A program made the position numbers and the translations under genes. From NCBI GenBank assembly GCA_030063045.1, contig JAQSEB010000001.1, forward strand, positions 3,658,001 through 3,722,000: a stretch of DNA of 64,000 bases, read 5' to 3'. The stretch comes from Pratylenchus scribneri (Eukaryota; Nematoda; Chromadorea; Rhabditida; Pratylenchidae). Numbering within the stretch: the first letter of the stretch is position 1; each line of letters starts with the position of its first letter. The notes under the pieces are model-generated. The model saw only the letters and a list, made by a program, of their open reading frames with translations, ran no database searches and was not told the DNA's origin. Positions 11,977 through 24,730 of the stretch are shown piece after piece.

Positions 11977-12559
11977 TCAAAGAATGCCGCCACTTCCCCC
12001 AAAATGTCCTCCATCGGTCAAAATAATCAACAATGCAAATGATCCGCCCATGAACATCAATAAGAAAATCACCTAAAATTCTTAAAAAATAAAAAATTTC
12101 TTTTACTCAAATTTGTGCACATACATTTGGATTTGCTGAACCAATTCCATTGCAATCAACTTCACCAATCACATCATCTTCATCAGTGATGGTGTGGGCT
12201 TTACCATTCAAATCGGGGCAAACACTTCCTTTGGTCAAAACGAATTCTTTACCATCGGGTCGGACTCGCATTGTACAAGTAAATTCAAAAAGTTTTTTAT
12301 CTTTGAAATGTAGAATAGTGAATCAATAAATATTCCAATTATAATTAAACTAACGCCAAGTGCATGAGAAAGTTTGGCCAGCATCTGGTGGATCAAAACA
12401 TGGTCGTTTGCATTGATGAGGCGGCAGGTCATCAAGAAGCACAGCAAAGCGCGCTATTTTTCCATTATTTTCCACCCAAAGGGCACACCAAGGAGAGACA
12501 ATTTGAAAGGCAACAATTAGCATGAAGCAAATAATAATCATAAAATGAATGTAGGACAT
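11977..12559 (-). CDS. Small Cys-containing membrane protein, unknown function
   Basis: Three exons (12355-12559, 12125-12300, 11977-12072) join in frame to 158 residues. The N-terminus is a long hydrophobic segment (SYIHFMIIICFMLIVAFQIV) that can act as signal peptide or first membrane span. The middle part has regularly placed cysteines (PPHQCKRPCFDPP, FSCTWHKK, FTCTMRV, GSVCPDL, EVDCNG), suggesting disulfides in a luminal or extracellular domain. The last exon is a second hydrophobic segment (VIFLLMFMGGSFALLIIL) and a Gly-rich tail. I do not recognise the family. Topology would be two spans with a Cys-rich loop outside. Confidence 0.75.
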
Positions 12560-13189
12560 TGTTTTTGGCAGAGTATTAATAATAAAAAAATATGTGAAAA
12601 TAAATGTTGATGCTCGATGTTGATTGGATGGATGAATGAAAATAATTGAATAATTAAAAATAAAAATAATAAAAATTATATTTTAGGAGAAAGAAAGTGG
12701 GCAGCCGATTTATATGAAAGTAAATTTATATTTTTTTTCATTCCAAACGAATTTTATTTGTGAATTTGAATCCTTTTAAATTCAATGAATCATCATTGGC
12801 TAAATGGAATGATCAATATAAATTGCTAGACGAAAGATGGGATTCTGTTGGGCAATATTTGATTGTTAAATTAAAATTAGATATTGTCAAATTGAATTTT
12901 ATATCATTGATAATTTGCATCCTTATTTCAATTTTTAATATTTTTAAATGAGATGGAATTTTGTTAATATAGTATGAGAACAAATATATTTTAAATAAAG
13001 TAAAACATTCATTTGATTTGTCCAATATAATCAATAATCATATATATAGTAAAAACAATTAATATTTAATAAGTAGAGTTTTATTTTAAATGTATCATTT
13101 TAATTAAAATTTAAAAAATTAATATCCAAAAAAGAAATTTCATTTATTCACAATCAAATATACTAATAATAATAATTATACATGGAAAA
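12560..13189. other. Intergenic with a weak coding candidate at about 12686-12951 (+)
   Basis: A frame at 12736-12951 reads ESSLAKWNDQYKLLDERWDS and ends in a hydrophobic stretch (FISLIICILISIFNIF). A possible short upstream exon (12686-12718, ERKWAADLYE) follows a TTTTAG acceptor. No ATG and no acceptor that joins the two could be found, so no gene is claimed. Confidence 0.25.
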
Positions 13190-14515
13190 TTATGTAGAAT
13201 GAAGTGTCTGCGTCGAGGATGGATGGACACGGACTCCACCACCTCGATTTATTGGGCTTGGAATTGCTTGCGGTAAATTTTGATTTGCTGCCGCCAACAT
13301 TTGATTTAATGGAATTTGTTGTTTTTTCCTAAAGAATTGAATCAAAGTCCATGGAAATGTGTTCTGAAAATTATAATTAATATTAATTTATTATTTAAAC
13401 TTACCCAACGAACTCTTCTGGAAGTAATCAACAAATTATATGGATTATGAAGATCGTAAATATCCGCCAAAATGTACAGGAACCAATTTGAAAAATATCC
13501 AAATTGTTTGTAGCGATCAATCAAATAATCCCGGGCGACCAAAAAAGTCACGTAAAGAAAATTGACAATCAACAATGAAATCAAAGTGTACAACATTTGA
13601 ATTTCGCACTATTTTGTGAACATTTATTCATTTTAAAATATATTTTACCTGCAATTTTGTGTCTTTATTGGTCAGATTCAGCCTTCTTATTTTCACGAAC
13701 ATTGGAATATAGCAGAAAATGCAAATGCATAAAATGGCATAAATGTGAATTTTCCATATTGAATTGTAAAAATTCTGAACGGAAATTACCGAATTAAATG
13801 GTATACATTAAACTGACTGCATTTGCAGAGTCTTGGAAAACTGGCCCAGTCAATTTTGTGATATTATTCCCATTTTCGTCAATTAACGGAGTGTTTTGAA
13901 TAAATGTTGGAAGCCAAAGGATTCGAAATGTAAATGAGCCGCAAAGGAAGAAAATAGAGGAAATGTAGAGACGATTCAAATTTGTGGTCCAATACTAAAA
14001 TTTAATTTAATATTTAAATTTGTAGAATAATTTAATTTTAAACCTTTTTATAAATTTTTGGGAACATCAAAGAGAAGAAACGATTCAATGAAATTAAAAT
14101 ATTTAGCTGCCATTGGGCCATTCCCGTGAACCAAATTAAGAAATAAACAATTGAGCAAGCAAAATTCGGTTGATCCGGTGGCATCAAAAATGCAATCGAC
14201 CAGTCCCAGAATTGAAATTTTTTCACCATGTACAAATAATAACAACTTTAATGGGGGAAAATAAAATAAAATTTAATTTAATTTATTTATTTATTTTATT
14301 TAATTTTAAATGACCAAAATTTGAAATTACCTTAAATCAACAATGCCAAGGACGGTAAAGCATGTATAAAAAGGTGAATTGAATGGAGCCTTTTTGGCAT
14401 TTGAATTAATGAACCACAAAACGGAAATGTAAATCGGAGTGGAGATAAGCATGGAAAAGACGGAAAAAACTTTGGTGACAATGTCGAATATAGACAAAAA
14501 TGTTGAAGTGGCCAT
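13190..14515 (-). CDS. Seven-transmembrane serpentine receptor (Srv/Srg-like)
   Basis: Six exons (14331-14515, 14044-14245, 13818-13994, 13649-13774, 13405-13608, 13190-13363) join in frame to 355 residues, the normal size for nematode chemoreceptors. Seven hydrophobic spans are visible, one or two per exon. Typical features are a first span followed by FNSPFYTCFTVLGIVDL, an LNRFFSLMFP block at the end of span 3 (the DRY-like position), and LADIYDLHNPYNLLITSRRV at the end of span 7, which resembles the 'SDLLTLSNPWILL..SK.+R' ending of the Srg/Srv families. Such receptors sit in sensory cilia and couple to G proteins. The exon-3 donor is GTCAGT; choosing it avoids an in-frame stop and restores phase. 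Confidence 0.85.
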
Positions 14516-16290
14516 TTTTGAGAATAAATTTAAAATATTACCTTAATTTTGATATATATTTAATTGAATTGAATAGATTAAAATTAGAGAAAATTAATAA
14601 TTTATTATTTTATATAGCTGATTTTCCAATAAAAGGACAGCAAAATACCGAATTTATGGCCATTTATAATTATTAGTTAAAAAATTGGCACTTATATATT
14701 TCGCGCGAAAGGGGATTCTACGGATCAAAAAATGGTTGGATAAGCATCAAAGTTTAATAAGCCTTAAACAATTATGAATAATAATTACCCATAATTATAT
14801 TAGTCAAATTTGTGTTGAATTTTCAGCCAGCGATGACTGCCATCAGATTTTGGTCTCAATTAATCTTTTATTTGATATTAAATTTTGGAATTACCAATGT
14901 AAATATGAAATTATACTCAAGGAATATAAATGTCTCGCCATGAATATCAATTAAATTTATTTAGCATTTGAAAGAAAAAAATGAAAAAAAATTCCATTTA
15001 TTTTTGGTTCTTTTAATAAGTGTTGTGTGGCATTGCCAGAGAATGGTACACGCAAATTATTCACATCTTCAGCTTAAAAAAAATTATAAAAATGCCAGAT
15101 AAATCTTAAAATTTGTGCTTATATAATCATAAAAAAATGGGAACCGAAATTAGACAATTGGACTTGGGACACTTTTGTCGAGCCTAATTGAATTAGAAAT
15201 GTCACTAATAAATCTGAGCTCTGACTAAAATGTGTTTGATTGAGTAGCAGAAGGACAGGTGAAAATTGTTCCAAGAAAAAAATCAACCGTACCGAAAATT
15301 AATTCATATGAAAAATGGAAGGGAAAAATGGTGACATGGCACCTGTCTCTAACATTCATTCTCTGGCCCAAATTAATTCACAAAAAAACATGTTGATTAA
15401 ATTATGATGACAATATGGAATAAAGGCAAATGGAAAAAAAACTATTTTGCTTAATAGGGAATTTTTGTTGGGCTTTGTGCAAAATATTGGCTAATTAAAT
15501 TGGTGGAGTATTTTATAAGGAAAGGTAAAGGAAGTTGAATTTATTTAATTTAAATAAGAGTACAGAGATTTGATTTATTTAATTAAATAAAAAGTGCAAA
15601 GAAAGAAATGAAATATATTAATATGAAATATTTTCTATAATATTTAACCAATCATATGAGCGGAAATATTTATGAAGGTGAAATGAACGACGAACATTTA
15701 ATATATAAAATAAGAGAAAAAGTGAAATATATTTATTTGCACGCAATTCAATGTTTTGAATTTACGGCTCAACTCAATCACGAAAATGGCCAAATATGTT
15801 CGAATTAGTTTTAATTCATGGAAATAGAAATATTGGAAAGGAAATGGCAATAATGGAACTATCTTATGATTAAACATTCATTAAATATTCCAGGAAAGGT
15901 GATTTTACCATTTAAAAAATTTTATTTGCCAAAAGTTATTTACCTAATCATAATATATTACATTTTTACCTATAAAATAATTGTATACATTTTATTTTGT
16001 TGATTTCACATTTAACTATCCAATTCTTTTAATTAGAAAATATTTTTTTTAATATTTAACTTTTTTCTTAAAAGTTCATATTAAAAAGTGTGGGAAAATA
16101 AGTCATATGTCGTCTTTGATTTCTATTTTATCTCTGATCAAAAATAATCGACAAAAACAATTGTCACCACATTTCATTCCACTGAAGACTGCTTGAAAAT
16201 TCCTTAATTTTGTCTGAAACAAATTTTCATAAATTTATAATTCTACTTCAAATTTCTTAATTTTTTATTTAGTAAATTTTTGAATTCAAT
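14516..16290. other. Intergenic, 1.8 kb, no gene seen
   Basis: Divergent 5' flanks of the receptor and the LIM gene. Both strands were read without finding an ORF with protein-like composition, a tRNA or a repeat array. Confidence 0.55.
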
Positions 16291-16894
16291 ATGGACTTCA
16301 GTCTGAGTTTTAAGCCTGGCGAGATAAAAAGTGCAAAATGTGAAAAATGTGGGCAAGATATAAAGCAAGGCGAAAAGTTGGTCATGGACAGGAAAACCAG
16401 TTAATTATTTTTTTTTAATTCCAACAGAATTTTAATATTTTATAAATTACATTATACACAATTTAATTTAGATTCAAAAAAAATTCAATATTTTGAAAAT
16501 TAATTTTACACTTTTACTAAATTTAATTTCAGCTATTAAATGTGAATAGTTATTAGAATTTAATTTATTGTTAAATTTGAATTCTTAGAATATAAAAATT
16601 TTAAATTTATAAAATAATTTTAATTAATTAATTAATTAAATAATTTTCATTGCAATATTTCAGTCCACAATTCCTGCTATAAATGCTCAATTTGTAACAA
16701 ACAACTGGAACATGGTAAGGCCGGCTTAGATAATGGACTATGCCGCTATGGAATTCATTGGCTTTGCCGAGAGCATTTGTCAGTGAATTTAATTCATTTA
16801 ATGAATAATTTAAATATTGATATTAAGATTGTTGGATCCAACTGCAAAGGAACAAATGCTACAACAAAAAGGCTTCAAGCTGATTAAAAAATGA
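16291..16894 (+). CDS. Single-LIM-domain protein
   Basis: Three exons (16291-16399, 16664-16778, 16828-16894) give 96 residues. One LIM zinc domain covers nearly the whole protein: KCEKCGQDIKQGEKL gives the first C-x2-C, HNSCYKCSIC gives H-x2-C-x2-C-x2-C, and LCREH gives the last C-x2-H pair, so all eight zinc ligands are present. LIM domains bind other proteins, often in transcription or actin complexes. There is no second LIM domain, homeodomain or signal peptide. The second intron uses a GTCAGT donor, like the neighbouring receptor gene. The role is unknown. Confidence 0.85.
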
Positions 16895-17561
16895 AGTAAA
16901 AAAAAGAAATCCGAGACTTTTGACAAAAAAATAAGAAGATGGCTACTTACTAAAAATCAAATTGCAGATCTGTTTTAATTGTCCTTTTCCAAGTAAAATA
17001 CAAAATTAACATTAAATTCTGACGGAATCACGGAATTTTGGTCATATTTTTTTCTTTTTCCCAATCAATACGAAAGTGCACGGGGGAAATTGGTCCCATG
17101 AATGCTGATCAATCAATACGTGCATTTTTCATTACCCGTATATGGCCATGAGCTTTGGTGACTTGTGCGCCCATCCACTTCTGCCGTCATCCCAAACACC
17201 TTACATCTATTTTTGGGCCAAAAATCCCTCTCTCGATTTGGCCATCCACTCTCTCGATTTGGCCATCCACTCTCTCGATTTGGCCATCCACTCTCTGATT
17301 TGGCCATCATCTCTCTCTCCCCTCAATTTTCTCTTTCTCTTGTTTTCGTAGATTGATCCAATCATCGATTTCCAATGGATATTTTTGAGATGGCCAAAAA
17401 TGGTCCCCCATAAATCCGCTTCTTTGACTGATGAGTGAAGGCAGGGAAAAAATTTACATTTTCATCAGTAATCACAAATATTTTGAATCGTCAACTTTAT
17501 TCATATTTTTCTGGCCAAATTTATTGTCAAAATTGAATTTAAATTCAATTTTTTAGCAACA
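16895..17561. other. Intergenic with a small tandem repeat
   Basis: At about 17225-17310 there are four copies of a 21-bp unit (CTCTCGATTTGGCCATCCACT approximately, last copy diverged). The unit length is a multiple of three, so repeated peptides can be read on both strands, but there is no start context or splice site making it a gene. The rest is the 5' flank of the PIP-kinase gene. Confidence 0.6.
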
Positions 17562-20500
17562 ATGTTTTGTTTTACAATTCTAATTTTGTTCATCACTCAA
17601 AATGTCAATGCCCATACCAATATCGCATCGAAATGTATATAAAATTCATTCGTTTAATTGAGCATATTATCAAATTAATTTTGAACATTAATTGAATATT
17701 TATGATATTAAACCATTCTCCAGCAGGTTTAAAACTTTGTCAGTATGGCTGTCTAAAAAGAAGTACGCCCATCATCGAAAATGCGATTCAACAAATGGCA
17801 ATTAAAACAGTAGTCGCCGCTCCAAAAATGGGTGAAATTGAAATGGAACCAGAAAAACAAATTCGGCAAAAAATAAATAGTGAACAAAAGCAAAATGCTT
17901 GGAGAAGAATGAAAAATTTGTTAAATCGTTCCCATTCAAAGCAGTCAAAGAAAGAAACAACAAATAATGTGAAAGAAAATGAGCAACCAAAAATTGAGGC
18001 TCAAATTCATGATATGCCCAATTATTGTTTGCCGACTGGAATATGTCCAGCTGATGAGGGTGATGGGATCGAAATAATGGCTGTTGAGGGTGAATCATTG
18101 ACTCCAGCAGTTGAAGATGATAAAAATAAAAATGTATTAAAAATTACAAAATTTATATATAGTATAGGATGAGCTTATGGCAGTTGAAATGTGCCTAATC
18201 GGAGTTAATAATCTCTTATCCAAAATTTAATATCAAAATTAGGGGTAGATAAGAAATTTAGCATTCAGCTTAATCATTTAATTTAAAGGAAGAAGAGACG
18301 AACAGAAGGCATGAATCGATGATAGAAAATTTCAAAAGAAAATTTGCCGGGTCCAGAATTCAGAAGTTTCTTAATGCTCGAAAAGGAGGGAAAATAATAC
18401 AAAAAATTTTCGAAGATAATATAAAAAAAAAATTTGCGAAAAAATTAATTGAATGCAAAAAAACTATTCAACGTTTGTGCCATCCAAATTCAATTCAAAA
18501 TTTGGGCAGCTCATCCAATGGGCCAAAGGGGGGATCTGATGAAAAGGATAACCCTACTGAGGGTCAACAAGGAACTGAATCAATGGAAAAAAGGGAGGCG
18601 AAAAAGAAAGGTGGCCAAATTGGTGCCAACAAAAATGATGGAACGGATTCAGAAAAAGTTACAGCGGGGATTAGCTATAAAAGTGCAATCCGTTTTGCCC
18701 TTCGAGCATATTTTTGCAATCATATTAACAAAAAAGATAACAATGATGATAATGGATGGAAATCGGTTGGCCAATTTGGCCTCAAGGAATGGATAGAACA
18801 TATGGAAAATGTTCTAGCAGTGAAAAGGGTGGAAAGATGGTTTAAAAGGTTCAATCTCAAATTTAAAAAATATTAATATAAAAAATATTAATTAAAGCTC
18901 AGTCTTTAAAATATAGCGCATTATAGGAAAAATACAATAAATAATATTCCCTATTTCACAATCAGATCAGACCCAATTTATCCGCATGAATATAAGGCGG
19001 ACTTTAAATTCACTTTATTCTTTCCTGATGAATTCACCCAATTGTGGACTAAATTTGGATTGAAGGCGGAAGATTTGTTGATTTCTTTGACTGCTAAGAA
19101 TTTAGACGGTTTTGAGAATCCGGCCAAATCCAAATCATGGATGGTCACATCACGGGATAAACAAATGTTCCTAAAATCGGTTCAAATGGAATCGAAATAC
19201 CTTTTGGATAGTATTTTGGAGAAAGATTTCTTCTTCAATATGCAAAAAGATGGGAATCTTCAATTCTGGAGCGGAAAAGATTATTCCTCGACAAAGGGAT
19301 ATAAGGGCGGATTTGCATATTATTTTCAGTATATGATGCAAGAAGGGAACATTGAAGGCAAAAATTGTGAATCCTTGATGACAACATTGTTGCCAAAATT
19401 CTATGGTTTATTTGCTTTTCAGGTTAATTTGGATACTGAAGGAAAAAAAATTATTTCAAAAATTTTGATGCTAGACTTTCTTAAACAATACAAATGCAAA
19501 TTTGGCCGAAAACGGTGTAAATGCTTATTTAAATTTTGATTTAAAATTAAAATATTAGGAAAAAACACATTATTTTAAAAACAAAAACACTAAATGTTTG
19601 TAAAAAAAATAAAAAAGTTTGCAATAACAAAACAAATAATGTTTGGAATAATAAAAAATGTTTGGAATAATAAAAACATTAAAATGTTTGGAATAATAAA
19701 AACATTAAAATGTTTGGAAAACAAAAAAACATTAAAATGTTTGGAAAACAAAAACATTAAAATGTTTGGAAAACAAAAACATTAAAATGTTTGGAAAACA
19801 AAAACATTAAAATGTTTGGAAAACAAAAAAACATTAAAATGTTTGGAAAACAAAAACATTAAAATGTTTGGAAAACAAAAACATTAAAATGTTTGGAAAA
19901 CAAAAACATTAAAATGTTTGGAAAACAAAAACATTAAAATGTTTGGAAAACAAAAAAACATTAAAATGTTTGGAAAACAAAAACATTAAAATGTTTGGAA
20001 AACAAAAACATTAAAATGTTTGGAAAACAAAAAAACATTAAAATGTTTGGAAAACAAAAACATTAAAATGTTTGGAAAACAAAAACATTAAAATGTTTGG
20101 AAAACAAAAACATTAAAATGTTTGGAAAACAAAAACATTAAAATGTTTGGAAAACAAAAACATAAAATGTTTGGGTGAAATAAAAACAAATTATATTATT
20201 TTATAAACAATTTTTTCTAATTTTAAATTTAATTCAAATTAGCTCATTTTCGCACTGTCTAGGAATCGCCTACATTTGCATGTACCAACTCTTTATCTAT
20301 TTAAGAATCCAAATTATTTATTTTTTGATCTTTTAAAAAATAAAATAACAGGAAAAAAATGAATCAACTCAACTGATCACAATCCAAAATGGCATTTTCC
20401 CAAATGTTTTGCCGGATATCAATTATAAATTTGACCTGAAGGCATCATCCTATAATAGACTCCTTTCAATTAAAGAGGCTGATGAAAAAATAGCGAAAAA

Positions 20501-21708
20501 TGAGGAACCAATTTGGATGGATTTGAATTTTATTGAACATAAACAAAATAATCTGCATGGATTTTTCCGGAATGGCATTCAAATTAGTGCAAAAAATTGG
20601 CAAAAAATTAAAGAAGTTTTAGAAGCAGATAGTGAGGTGCCTTTGAAATATACATTTTAATTTTAATTAATTTAATAAATAAATAATTTTTCATACAGTT
20701 TCTTGCCAGTCATAACATCGTCGATTATAGCCTTTTACTTGGTGTACATTTTGTTGATAATAAAAGGAATGCAGCAGCAAATGCAGAAAATAAAGAGAAG
20801 TGAATTTTAATTTATTTTTCAATTTTTTTGATAGAAAAAAAATTAGTCCGATTTGAAAAAAAATGATGCAAAAATGACAATTAGAATTAAATTAATTACT
20901 TGTTAGTATAAATAAATATTTCATTAATGCTCTGTTCTACAGATATATATTTTTGTTTTTGCTATATATTTTCACGTGGAAATTTCGACAGAATTCAAAA
21001 ATTATTCTCATCTGGGATTCATTTATCATAACAACAAATTAATAATAATTTACATTTATTTTCGATTTATTATAAAAAAAAGATTGTTTTTTCCAGATTA
21101 AAGTATGGTATTCCGGCACATTGTACAAATTGTTCACCAAATCGAGAAATTTGGAAAAAAGACCGAGTGAAAATGCAGAAACAAAAATCTGAAATCAGCC
21201 AAAGGGAAGTAAAAAATGAGGAAGGTGGATATTTGAGTGAAAGTGACAGTGATACTGAAAGCATTCATGAAGATGAAGATTGGGAAAATCGACGTGAAAT
21301 TCGCATTTACATTGGCATAATCGACATATTCCAAGCATATAATGGAGGAAAATTGGCGGAATCAATCTATAAAAATGCGAAAGTTTCAGTTGGGAAATTA
21401 TTGAGGAAAACTGGCAGTAAAATCGACGTTTGCACGAATAAACATAATTATTTAAATAAAATTTTTATTTTAGCAACCTCCTTCTGTATTTCCACAAAAT
21501 AATGACCAAAACAAGGGAAAAAAGCAATTGACTGAACATGTAAGGGAAAAAATTTTTTAATATAATTTATATATTTTTTAATTAAATTTTGTCTATTTTT
21601 CAGTCTCCAATTACAATTATAGAACCCCCAAAATATCAAGAAAGATTCGTCGACTTCCTAACAACAATGGTTTTCAGACAAGAGAATTTGGAAGATGAGA
21701 AATTTTAA
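17562..21708 (+). CDS. Phosphatidylinositol-phosphate kinase (PIPK) with N-terminal signal peptide
   Basis: Nine exons (17562-17634, 17727-18133, 18289-18848, 18966-19422, 20352-20636, 20699-20799, 21097-21427, 21474-21539, 21604-21708) join into 794 residues, all phases matching. Residues 1-17 form a clear signal peptide (MFCFTILILFITQNVNA). Residues 20-345 are a Lys-rich, low-complexity N-terminal region with no known domain. From about 350 the PIPK fold follows: a degenerate Gly-loop NPAKSKS (usually SPGKSGS), ATP-binding Lys in MFLKS near 417, LLPKFYGL, DLKAS near 527 (usually DLKGS), catalytic NIVDYSLLLGVH near 603 (usually IMDYSLL), metal-binding GIIDIFQAYN near 700 with an acidic insert before it, and the ending PPKYQERFVDF. 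PIPKs phosphorylate PI4P or PI5P at the cytosolic face of membranes, so a secretory signal is unexpected. Intron 4 contains a 25-bp minisatellite. Confidence 0.9.
19655..20168. repeat. 25-bp minisatellite in a PIPK intron
   Basis: About 20 tandem copies of a 25-bp unit built from AAAATGTTTGGAAAACAAAA plus ACATT; some copies are 27 bp through two extra A. Copies are nearly identical, so expansion is recent. It lies wholly inside the intron 19423-20351, shortly after a ramp of shorter ATGTTTGGAATAATAAAAA units at 19635-19700 from which it may have grown. Confidence 0.9.
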
Positions 21709-22384
21709 CCGAAAATGTTGTGAAATATTTTTGAAATTTTTTAAAATTTGAGTTATTATTGTAATTTTTGCGGGATAAAATATTTAATTTAAAAAATGAA
21801 ATATAGTTTAGCCAATTACGAAAACAAAAATCGAAATAATTAAATTTTAAATTGGTGCCTTTTAATAAATTAACTTCTTTGCAACAAAAATCACCTTTTT
21901 GGACAAATCTATAATGGTTTAGGAAGGAAGCGAGTTTCATATGAAAAATCATTTAAAATTTTATTGAGCTTACTGAGAAGCGTCGACTCTCTTATAATTT
22001 GTCTGATTTGGCCTGAAACAAAATAGGTTTAAATTTAAAACTAAAAACCTAAAAGAGTTTAAGTGGTTTAACTAATTCAATTTGTGACAAAATCGAAAAA
22101 TTATATATGATCTATGCGACTCAATGAGCTCTACAAAAATGCTAGGTTAATTGATTTGCCAGTTGAAAATCGTTTCGTAAACTGTTAAAAGTTTATCGAC
22201 AAAAGGAATATAATTTGTTGAAAAAATTTTTCTCATATTAAATAACTAAAAAAATAGAATAAAGTAATTTTTTATCAACATTTAAAAAATATACAAATTT
22301 AAACACTTCAACATCACAAAAAATTTTTCTGAATTTCAAATTTCAGTCTTAATTTTTTCTGCTTTTCGATTTTCATTACATTTT
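21709..22384. other. Intergenic between converging PIPK and secreted-protein genes
   Basis: 3' flanks only. AT-rich, no feature recognised. Confidence 0.6.
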
Positions 22385-24730
22385 TCAAATTCGTCCTTTT
22401 TTAAAATTACGGAATGCATGGGTCGCAAATCTAACTAAACCATTCTGAACAACTTTAAAATAAGTGGAATAATCCATGCTATCCAAGCATTCCACGCCAC
22501 CCTGAAATTAGCAAATAAATAAAATATTTTACAAAAATTTTACCTTGAAATTAGTGATTTTGCCAATTTCTTCACGTAGCATTTTGAAGCGTTTCTCGAA
22601 TTCCACTTGGTATGATTCAAATCCGGCATTTACTTTTAATTCATGAGTTTCGCCTTTGACCATTAATTTCCGTTTTGTCTCTCTTAAATTTTGAATTTGG
22701 TGAATTTGTTTGTCCGGTACTGCGAATCTTTTTCTTCTTCTTTCCTTTGGTTTCGTCGATGGAATTTTAATATTGGCATTTGATTTTTGCGCGGCAACTT
22801 TTTTTGGAAGCATTTGTTCGAGAAGGCCCAATGCGAATTTGTAGAAAACGGCCAAAAAGACAATGTTCTGTTCCTGATAGGTCAAAAGACCTTGGCCTGG
22901 TTCAGCGCTGATTTCATTATCTTTTGACGATTTCAACAAAACCAAATTTACCTCCTCAATTGCGGTGGTTGTCTTAAAAATTTAATTAAAATTAGTAAAA
23001 TATTTATTTAAAAAATATTTTTAAATTTCAATTTAAAATGAATTATTTTGGATAATTTCAATTTTTATAAAATTAATTCATTCGAAAAATCAAATAGGAA
23101 ACATTATCAGTATGCCCTTTCTAAAAATATTAAAAAATATAGATTCAGGTTGCCAATATTTAAAGAAATAAAATTTACTTTTTCAATGACTAAGTCAACC
23201 GCTTTCATTGATTCATTATTTTTTAAAGAATTTTTATGGAAATAATTTTTGAATGCTTCAGCCTCGTTGCTCTCTTTCAAAATGTCAAATTTTTTGCTAT
23301 TAAAAATTTGAAATAATTCAGTGGCTTCTGCATTGACCAATAAAATTGGCTCAAATTCCTTTTTCTTCTCTGAAATAATTTATTATTTTATTTTATTTAA
23401 TTATACGAAATACTCACTATCCACTGTGTACCATGTTTCACATTTTTCCTCTGCGCTTTTTAAAGTTACCGAAAAATCAGTGATCTCCTTTTGTATGGCA
23501 TGAATATTCCACAATTGCTAAAAATGTTGAATAATTATTTTTGCCAAATTTTTTAAACTAATTAATATGCTACGATTATATTGATTAAAAATCCTGAAAT
23601 ATTTATGAAAATTTTCAAAAAAACGTTATCTAGCCTGCATGAAATTTTTCAAAAATTTTTATTTTTCAGAAAATTTTTAAAAATTTTCAAAAATTTTTTA
23701 AAATAAAGTTTAAAATTTTTCCAAAAATTTTCATTTCATTTCTAAAAATTTCTTCAAAATAATGACGAATATGGAAAAAAATTATTAAAATATTAATCAA
23801 TATTGACATAAAATTAATCCAAATCAACAAAAACATTGATTTAATTTCGCAAACAAAATATTAATATCAATAAAATTTCCAGCCCTATTAATTAATTTAC
23901 ATTAGCCAAATTAATTTTAAAATATAATTTTGAAAATATTTTTGATATTTTTAATTATAAGTAGAGTACCATTTTATAAATCTCTTAAATAATGAATGCT
24001 AATTTAACTTATATATCTTAAATAATTTTAATTTCTTTTTTTTGTAATAAAAGTTCCCACAGATTGTCCTTTGAATTTTTTGTCCATTTGCAACCATTTC
24101 AACAATTTGACCGAATTTTTATCGAATATTTCCAATTTTTCCATATATTTCACAATATCCCATTGTTTTTGATGTTCTGCCAATAGTTCCATTGTTTTGT
24201 CTTCATTCCGCAAAAATTTTATGATCAAAAGGCGGCCAAATGGATAAACTTGAGAGAGAATAAAATGGAATTTTTCATCTTCAGACAATTCGAATTTTTT
24301 CATTTCCTCTTGAATTGGTCCCAAAATTCCTCCCATTTCATCCAAAATTTCTAGCGAAGATTGTAAAAAATCTTGTAAATGATGCGATTTCTTAGCCCCA
24401 AAAGCTTTTAGCAGCTCATCTTTCATTTTGACTGTTTCAGCAGATTTCTGGAATTTTTTTTTGAATATATTTTTTTTAAATTGATAATAAATTTTTAATT
24501 TTACCAAAAATTCTTCAACTCTGAAAAGACAAAAGTAAATATTTAAATTTAAATTAATTTTAAATAATTTAATTTATTAAATAAATTTATTTTTAAACCT
24601 CCTCATAATTGTGTCCTAAAAGGTCGATGAGTTTTTGCGCTTTAGTCAAACTCAGCACATTAGTGGATTCAACAAAAAAATAGCAATGTAAAATGACGAA
24701 AATTGGCAAAATAAATTTTAGAAAATTCAT
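22385..24730 (-). CDS. Secreted protein of unknown function, 451 residues
   Basis: Six exons (24599-24730, 24061-24447, 23418-23517, 23179-23369, 22544-22972, 22385-22501) join with matching phases. The N-terminus is a signal peptide (MNFLKFILPIFVILHCYFF). The rest is largely helical and charged, with blocks such as KAQKLIDLLGHNYEE, HLQDFLQSSLEILDEMGG, QKQWDIVKYMEKL and a later basic tract PKERRRKRFAVPDKQ that could be a proprotein cleavage or nuclear-type signal. Few cysteines, no membrane span after the signal peptide. I do not recognise the family. A possible extra micro-exon at about 24510-24525 does not keep the frame and was left out. Together with the PIPK, the 291-residue and the short secreted proteins nearby it is a candidate parasitism (secretome) gene. 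Confidence 0.75.

Noticed and set aside
17113..17356. ORFs with repeated SLDLAIH / ESGWPNR peptides
   Set aside because: Both strands are open because the 21-bp repeat unit is a multiple of three; no start, splice or domain support.
19423..19536. In-frame continuation of the PIPK exon (VNLDTEGKK and on)
   Set aside because: The PIPK alignment is complete if exon 19422 is joined to 20352 (GLFAFQ to EKNESTQLITIQNG). The continuation only reads to a stop and is best seen as intron; an alternative end cannot be excluded.
24505..24530. Micro-exon between exons 1 and 2 of the 451-residue secreted protein
   Set aside because: The segment has AG and GT borders but gives a stop or the wrong phase in every combination; the direct join keeps the frame.
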